Source of the DNA: an uncultured Bacteroidota bacterium
GTDB taxonomy: Bacteria; Bacteroidota; Bacteroidia; Bacteroidales; UBA12077
Reading direction: 5' to 3'
Assembly: GCA_913055635.1 (NCBI GenBank)
Contig: CAJXLK010000014.1
Location: 27,504-91,503 of the forward strand
DNA: 64,000 nucleotides
Part shown: positions 60,675 to 64,000 of the stretch, piece after piece
Layout of the letters: every line of letters starts with the position of its first letter
Numbering within the stretch: position 1 is the stretch's first letter
Translations under genes and position numbers: made by a program
Notes under the pieces: model-generated
Databases searched by the model: none
What the model was told of the DNA's origin: nothing
Seen by the model: only the letters and a program-made list of their open reading frames with translations

Positions 60675-61640
60675 ATGAACCTGGCCCGGCAAATATTCGA
60701 CAAAGATCTTGACAAGGTAACCCTTCAGGACCTGGAGGCGTATTTTTCGACCCCGCGCGAAGAGAGTTCCGTATTGGAGTTTAAGAGCGGCCAGGTGAAG
60801 ATCAACAGCATATTCAAGGAGATTTGTGCTTTTTTGAATACGGAAGGGGGGTTGATCATTGTAGGCAGCCCGAAAGAGCGTAAGGTGCAGAAAACGGGGC
60901 GGGTTCAGCGTCGGATATGCCAGGGGAAGCTTATCCCGTCGGGCTTCCGCGACAAGCAATGGATTGCCGGGCTGATTGCTGCCAATATTGTGCCTTATCC
61001 GGCGGGCATACATATCCATGAGATCAGCGACGAGCAGGGCAATTATTTCATCTTTGAGGTGCCCCAAAGTTCCAATCCCCCGCATCAATTTTTGAATGAC
61101 GGGCGGTATTATATCCGCCTGGAAAAGGAGGCCAAACCTGCCCCACATGGTTTGGTGGAAGCCCTTTTTTATAAACGGGTACGGGCCCAGCTAAGAGCCG
61201 ATGTGAGCATTCAGGCCAGCCAAAGCCAAAGAGCGACCTACAACCAGGTTCAAATTGATATCCGCAATACTTCCTCTTTCCCTACGGATCAGGTTTCTTA
61301 CCTGATTCGCGTGCTGAATGTGGAAGAGATCCTGCCCAACGGCGATCCCAGTGCCCAGTCTTTTTCCGGGGAAAACGGCAACTTTGAACTCCATGGTTGT
61401 GCCCAACAAGCCCTGGTCGATGAAAAAACCCTCCCCATCCGCTTTGAACTGGTCAATAAACAGGAACCCTTTATTGTCTCGGTCATCGCCTGGAATAAGG
61501 AAGCCGGCATGTTTAAACACCACGGGCTTTTTGACCCGGTCAACGGCCACTATATTGACCGTTTTCAAACCGGCGAGCCGCAGGAGAAAACTGTGAAGGA
61601 CCTCTGTGATACCCTCCAGGAGATTCGCAATCAACTGTAA
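60675..61640 (+). CDS. AlbA_2 (Schlafen-like) domain-containing protein
   Basis: REESSVLEFKSGQVKINSIFKEICAFLNTEGGLIIVGSP; start ATG 60675 (MNLARQIFDKDLDKVT). Confidence 0.8.
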   Translation: MNLARQIFDKDLDKVTLQDLEAYFSTPREESSVLEFKSGQVKINSIFKEICAFLNTEGGLIIVGSPKERKVQKTGRVQRRICQGKLIPSGFRDKQWIAGLIAANIVPYPAGIHIHEISDEQGNYFIFEVPQSSNPPHQFLNDGRYYIRLEKEAKPAPHGLVEALFYKRVRAQLRADVSIQASQSQRATYNQVQIDIRNTSSFPTDQVSYLIRVLNVEEILPNGDPSAQSFSGENGNFELHGCAQQALVDEKTLPIRFELVNKQEPFIVSVIAWNKEAGMFKHHGLFDPVNGHYIDRFQTGEPQEKTVKDLCDTLQEIRNQL

Positions 61641-62124
61641 AACCCCACTTCAAGATTTAATGCCCGATATAAGCCATCCCCCATAAAACAGCTTTACCCT
61701 GGAACCATCTTATCTTAAAACTTACCCCTGGCTGTGGTCGTGAAATGTCGATTTTGCCTGCAAACATTTTTTTCAGGGTTGGGCTTTCTTTCCGTTGGAT
61801 TTTATTAAGGTTGACCTGTCCGGAAAAGCGACTTTCCCCGAAAAAAAAGTGCATGCAATCATTTTATTTTGTACCTTGTTTACGATAGATATATTTGGTT
61901 AAACGCTAAATGTTGGTTGATTTTAATGAAGCTGTTCTATCAAATCAACAATTCTTAAGGAGGCTAGTTATTTAATTGTTTATTGATGGTCAACATATAA
62001 TTATAATGATCAACCACCTTATATTATAGATGAGGCCTACAGGAAAAATTTTTCAAAACGGATTGTGTCTTTATGGAAAGATATAGCTCAAGGGTTGTAT
62101 AGCTTATTTGATTAAACCGGTTTT

Positions 62125-62820
62125 TTGATGGATTATGATCACAGTATAGACACTGGGTTGCCCCTGGTTATCCTGCACAACACCATCAGTTTGGATGGGG
62201 CCATGAGTGGTTTTCAGATTGATGAAGACCTGCATTATAAGATGGCCACGGCATTGCAGGCCGATGCCTATCTGATCGGGGCCCATTCATTCCTCCATGC
62301 TTCCGATGAAATACCCCCGGAAGAGGAGGGGGATTTTTTGCATCCCGGATATGATCACGCCGACATCCGGCCGTTTTTACTTGTGGTCGACAGCCAGGGG
62401 CGTTTAAAGGGGAAGCTGCATTATTACCGGAAGATGTCGTATATCAAAGATCTTATTGTTTTAATCTCAGATTCAACTTCGCGCCAATACCAGGTGTACC
62501 TGAAGGAAAGGCATTATCCTTTTGTGAAGGCAGGTAAGGAGAAAGTTGAATTTAAGCAGGTTTTTCAGCAGCTTAAAGATCAGTATCATATTGACCGCAT
62601 TTTGACCGATACAGGACCGGTCCTTGGCAATGCCCTTTTGGCGCAAAATATGATCGATGAGCTTAGCCTGCTGGTAGCTCCTATGATCGTGGCTAAAAAA
62701 GATGTTCCCAAGATTATGACCGACCTTGATTTGGAGTCGCATCAAATATCATTGCAGACATTGGATTGTAAAAATTTAGGCAACAACCATCTTTGGCTTC
62801 GCTATAAAGTACAAAAATAA
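62125..62820 (+). CDS. dihydrofolate reductase-like / RibD C-terminal domain protein
   Basis: LVILHNTISLDGAMSGF, ADAYLIGAHSFLHA, DRILTDTGPVLGNALLAQNMIDELSLLVAPMIV. Confidence 0.8.
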   Translation: MMDYDHSIDTGLPLVILHNTISLDGAMSGFQIDEDLHYKMATALQADAYLIGAHSFLHASDEIPPEEEGDFLHPGYDHADIRPFLLVVDSQGRLKGKLHYYRKMSYIKDLIVLISDSTSRQYQVYLKERHYPFVKAGKEKVEFKQVFQQLKDQYHIDRILTDTGPVLGNALLAQNMIDELSLLVAPMIVAKKDVPKIMTDLDLESHQISLQTLDCKNLGNNHLWLRYKVQK

Positions 62821-62844
62821 AATACCCCAAAGCATCGGTTGATA

Positions 62845-63858
62845 TTACCCATTCCACAGCGGGAGGGTAAAATGAAAGTCGCTGCCCTTGTCCACTTCAC
62901 TCTCCACCCAAATGGACCCGCCATGTTTCTCAATGAATTCTTTGCTCAGGATTAATCCCAGCCCCGTACCTTTTTCCCTGGCCGTGCCTTCTTTGGATAA
63001 GGCGCAGTCAATATCAAAAAGGTGCTCCAAATGTTCAGGGGCGATGCCGGTTCCGGTATCGGAGACGGTGAATTGAAGTTGATGGCCGCTCTTTGTGGTG
63101 GTAACGTGTACAAAACCATCGGGAAAGGTATATTTTAAAGCATTGGTTATTAAGTTTCGCAAAACGGTTTTTACCATTTCCCGGTCGGCCAAAACCGGAG
63201 CCGAGCTTTCAGAGGCCGACTTTAAATGGATGTTTTTTGAATCGGCCGTCGGCCTGCACAATGCCTCAACTTCCCTGATCATTTCCACCGGATCCGTTTT
63301 ATCTTTTTTAGGTTGAAGCTCTCCTCGCTGGATTTTTGCCCATTTCAGCAGGTTTTCCAGTAAATGGTATGCATTTTTAGAGCTATGGTGCATTTGTTCT
63401 GCCATGTGCCTGATCTTCTCAGGAGAATACTTGTCCACATTCCGGCTCAGTAACTGGCTCATGCCGAGGATGGAGTTGAAAGGATTTTTCAGGTCATGGC
63501 CGATGATTGAGAAAAATTTGTCCTTGGTGGCATTCACTTCACGGAGCTTTTCATTTTTGACCTCCAGCTCCTTCTCCTTGTTTTTTATGCGTTTAAATAC
63601 CGGTTCAATCAGAATGATGCCCGTCGAGATCAGGATAGAGATGACCAGGGCTACATATTCAGCGCTTGAAGCCCCTACCGCAACCGAATCACTTTTTATC
63701 AGGGAGATCAGTGATATCAGCCTTCTCACAGCCATCAAGGTGATGGCTGTAGCGATCAGTATCCAGGAGAAGTAGCGGCCTGTCACGAAAATGAGCCGGA
63801 TGGCAAAGAAAACCGCCACAAGTTGAAAAGCAATGGATATGATTAGGATGGCTATCAT
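62845..63858 (-). CDS. membrane sensor histidine kinase
   Basis: FFSIIGHDLKNPFNSILGMSQLL (H box), NLITNALKYTFPDG (N box), TVSDTGTGIAPEHLEHLFD, KGTGLGLILSKEFIEKHGGSIWVES. Confidence 0.95.
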   Translation of the reverse strand: MIAILIISIAFQLVAVFFAIRLIFVTGRYFSWILIATAITLMAVRRLISLISLIKSDSVAVGASSAEYVALVISILISTGIILIEPVFKRIKNKEKELEVKNEKLREVNATKDKFFSIIGHDLKNPFNSILGMSQLLSRNVDKYSPEKIRHMAEQMHHSSKNAYHLLENLLKWAKIQRGELQPKKDKTDPVEMIREVEALCRPTADSKNIHLKSASESSAPVLADREMVKTVLRNLITNALKYTFPDGFVHVTTTKSGHQLQFTVSDTGTGIAPEHLEHLFDIDCALSKEGTAREKGTGLGLILSKEFIEKHGGSIWVESEVDKGSDFHFTLPLWNG

Positions 63859-63916
63859 GAAAAAGCCTCTTTATATCAAAGCTAATCAATTTTTAGTTTA
63901 AAACCATATTTTAACG

Positions 63917-64000
63917 AATGAATCCCTCATGCACCGACTAGCACAAAAGGTAATGAATAAAACATGAGGGTTCCATGGCAGAGGTTACCGAGACCAACGA
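63917..64000 (+). repeat. Dispersed repeat copy running off the window end
   Basis: AATGAATCCCTCATGCACCGACTAGCACAAAAGGTAATGAATAAAACATGAGGGTTCCATGGCAGAGGTTACCGAGACCAACGA, nearly identical to 2738-2820. Confidence 0.9.

Noticed and set aside
60675-61640. AlbA_2/Schlafen-like protein as part of a defence system
   Set aside because: Stands alone between thrC and a RibD-like gene, with no nuclease, helicase or TIR partner; defence role not supported.

Overview
The window looks like a Bacteroidota chromosome segment, possibly Marinilabiliales/Prolixibacteraceae-like. I infer this from FtsE style, two T9SS C-terminal sorting domains, LytTR/LytS regulators and RND adaptor type; taxonomy was not tested. 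About 30 coding genes are supportable: a partial CCG-domain Fe-S protein, acyl-CoA dehydrogenase, FtsE-like ATPase, a giant TPR protein with a downstream outer-membrane barrel-like protein, gyrB, a T9SS-secreted GH13 amylase, an FtsX/MacB-type ABC permease, a 2419-aa LRR/Ig/cadherin-like T9SS protein, two paralogous TPR lipoprotein-like/secreted proteins flanking an RND pump, a second RND-TolC operon divergent from a LytS/LytTR pair, a DoxD-type protein, an M16 peptidase, MarR-MATE, thrB-thrC, an AlbA_2 protein and others. No rRNA, tRNA, CRISPR array or transposase was recognised. The most unusual content is intergenic. (1) A dispersed repeat family of about 85-160 bp has at least five loci. 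Its best copy is an intact 51-codon ORF ([51 protein letters not shown]) that starts in an ATGA overlap with a histidine kinase stop codon. (2) Two register-perfect degenerate 8-bp arrays (ATGNNTAA) both lie between convergent genes, and other intergenic gaps hold 15-, 17- and 19-nt degenerate arrays. (3) A CCCCGC...GCGGGG hairpin family occurs at several loci; one copy supplies an RND permease with its last codons and stop. Families were assigned by reading protein motifs, without database searches.
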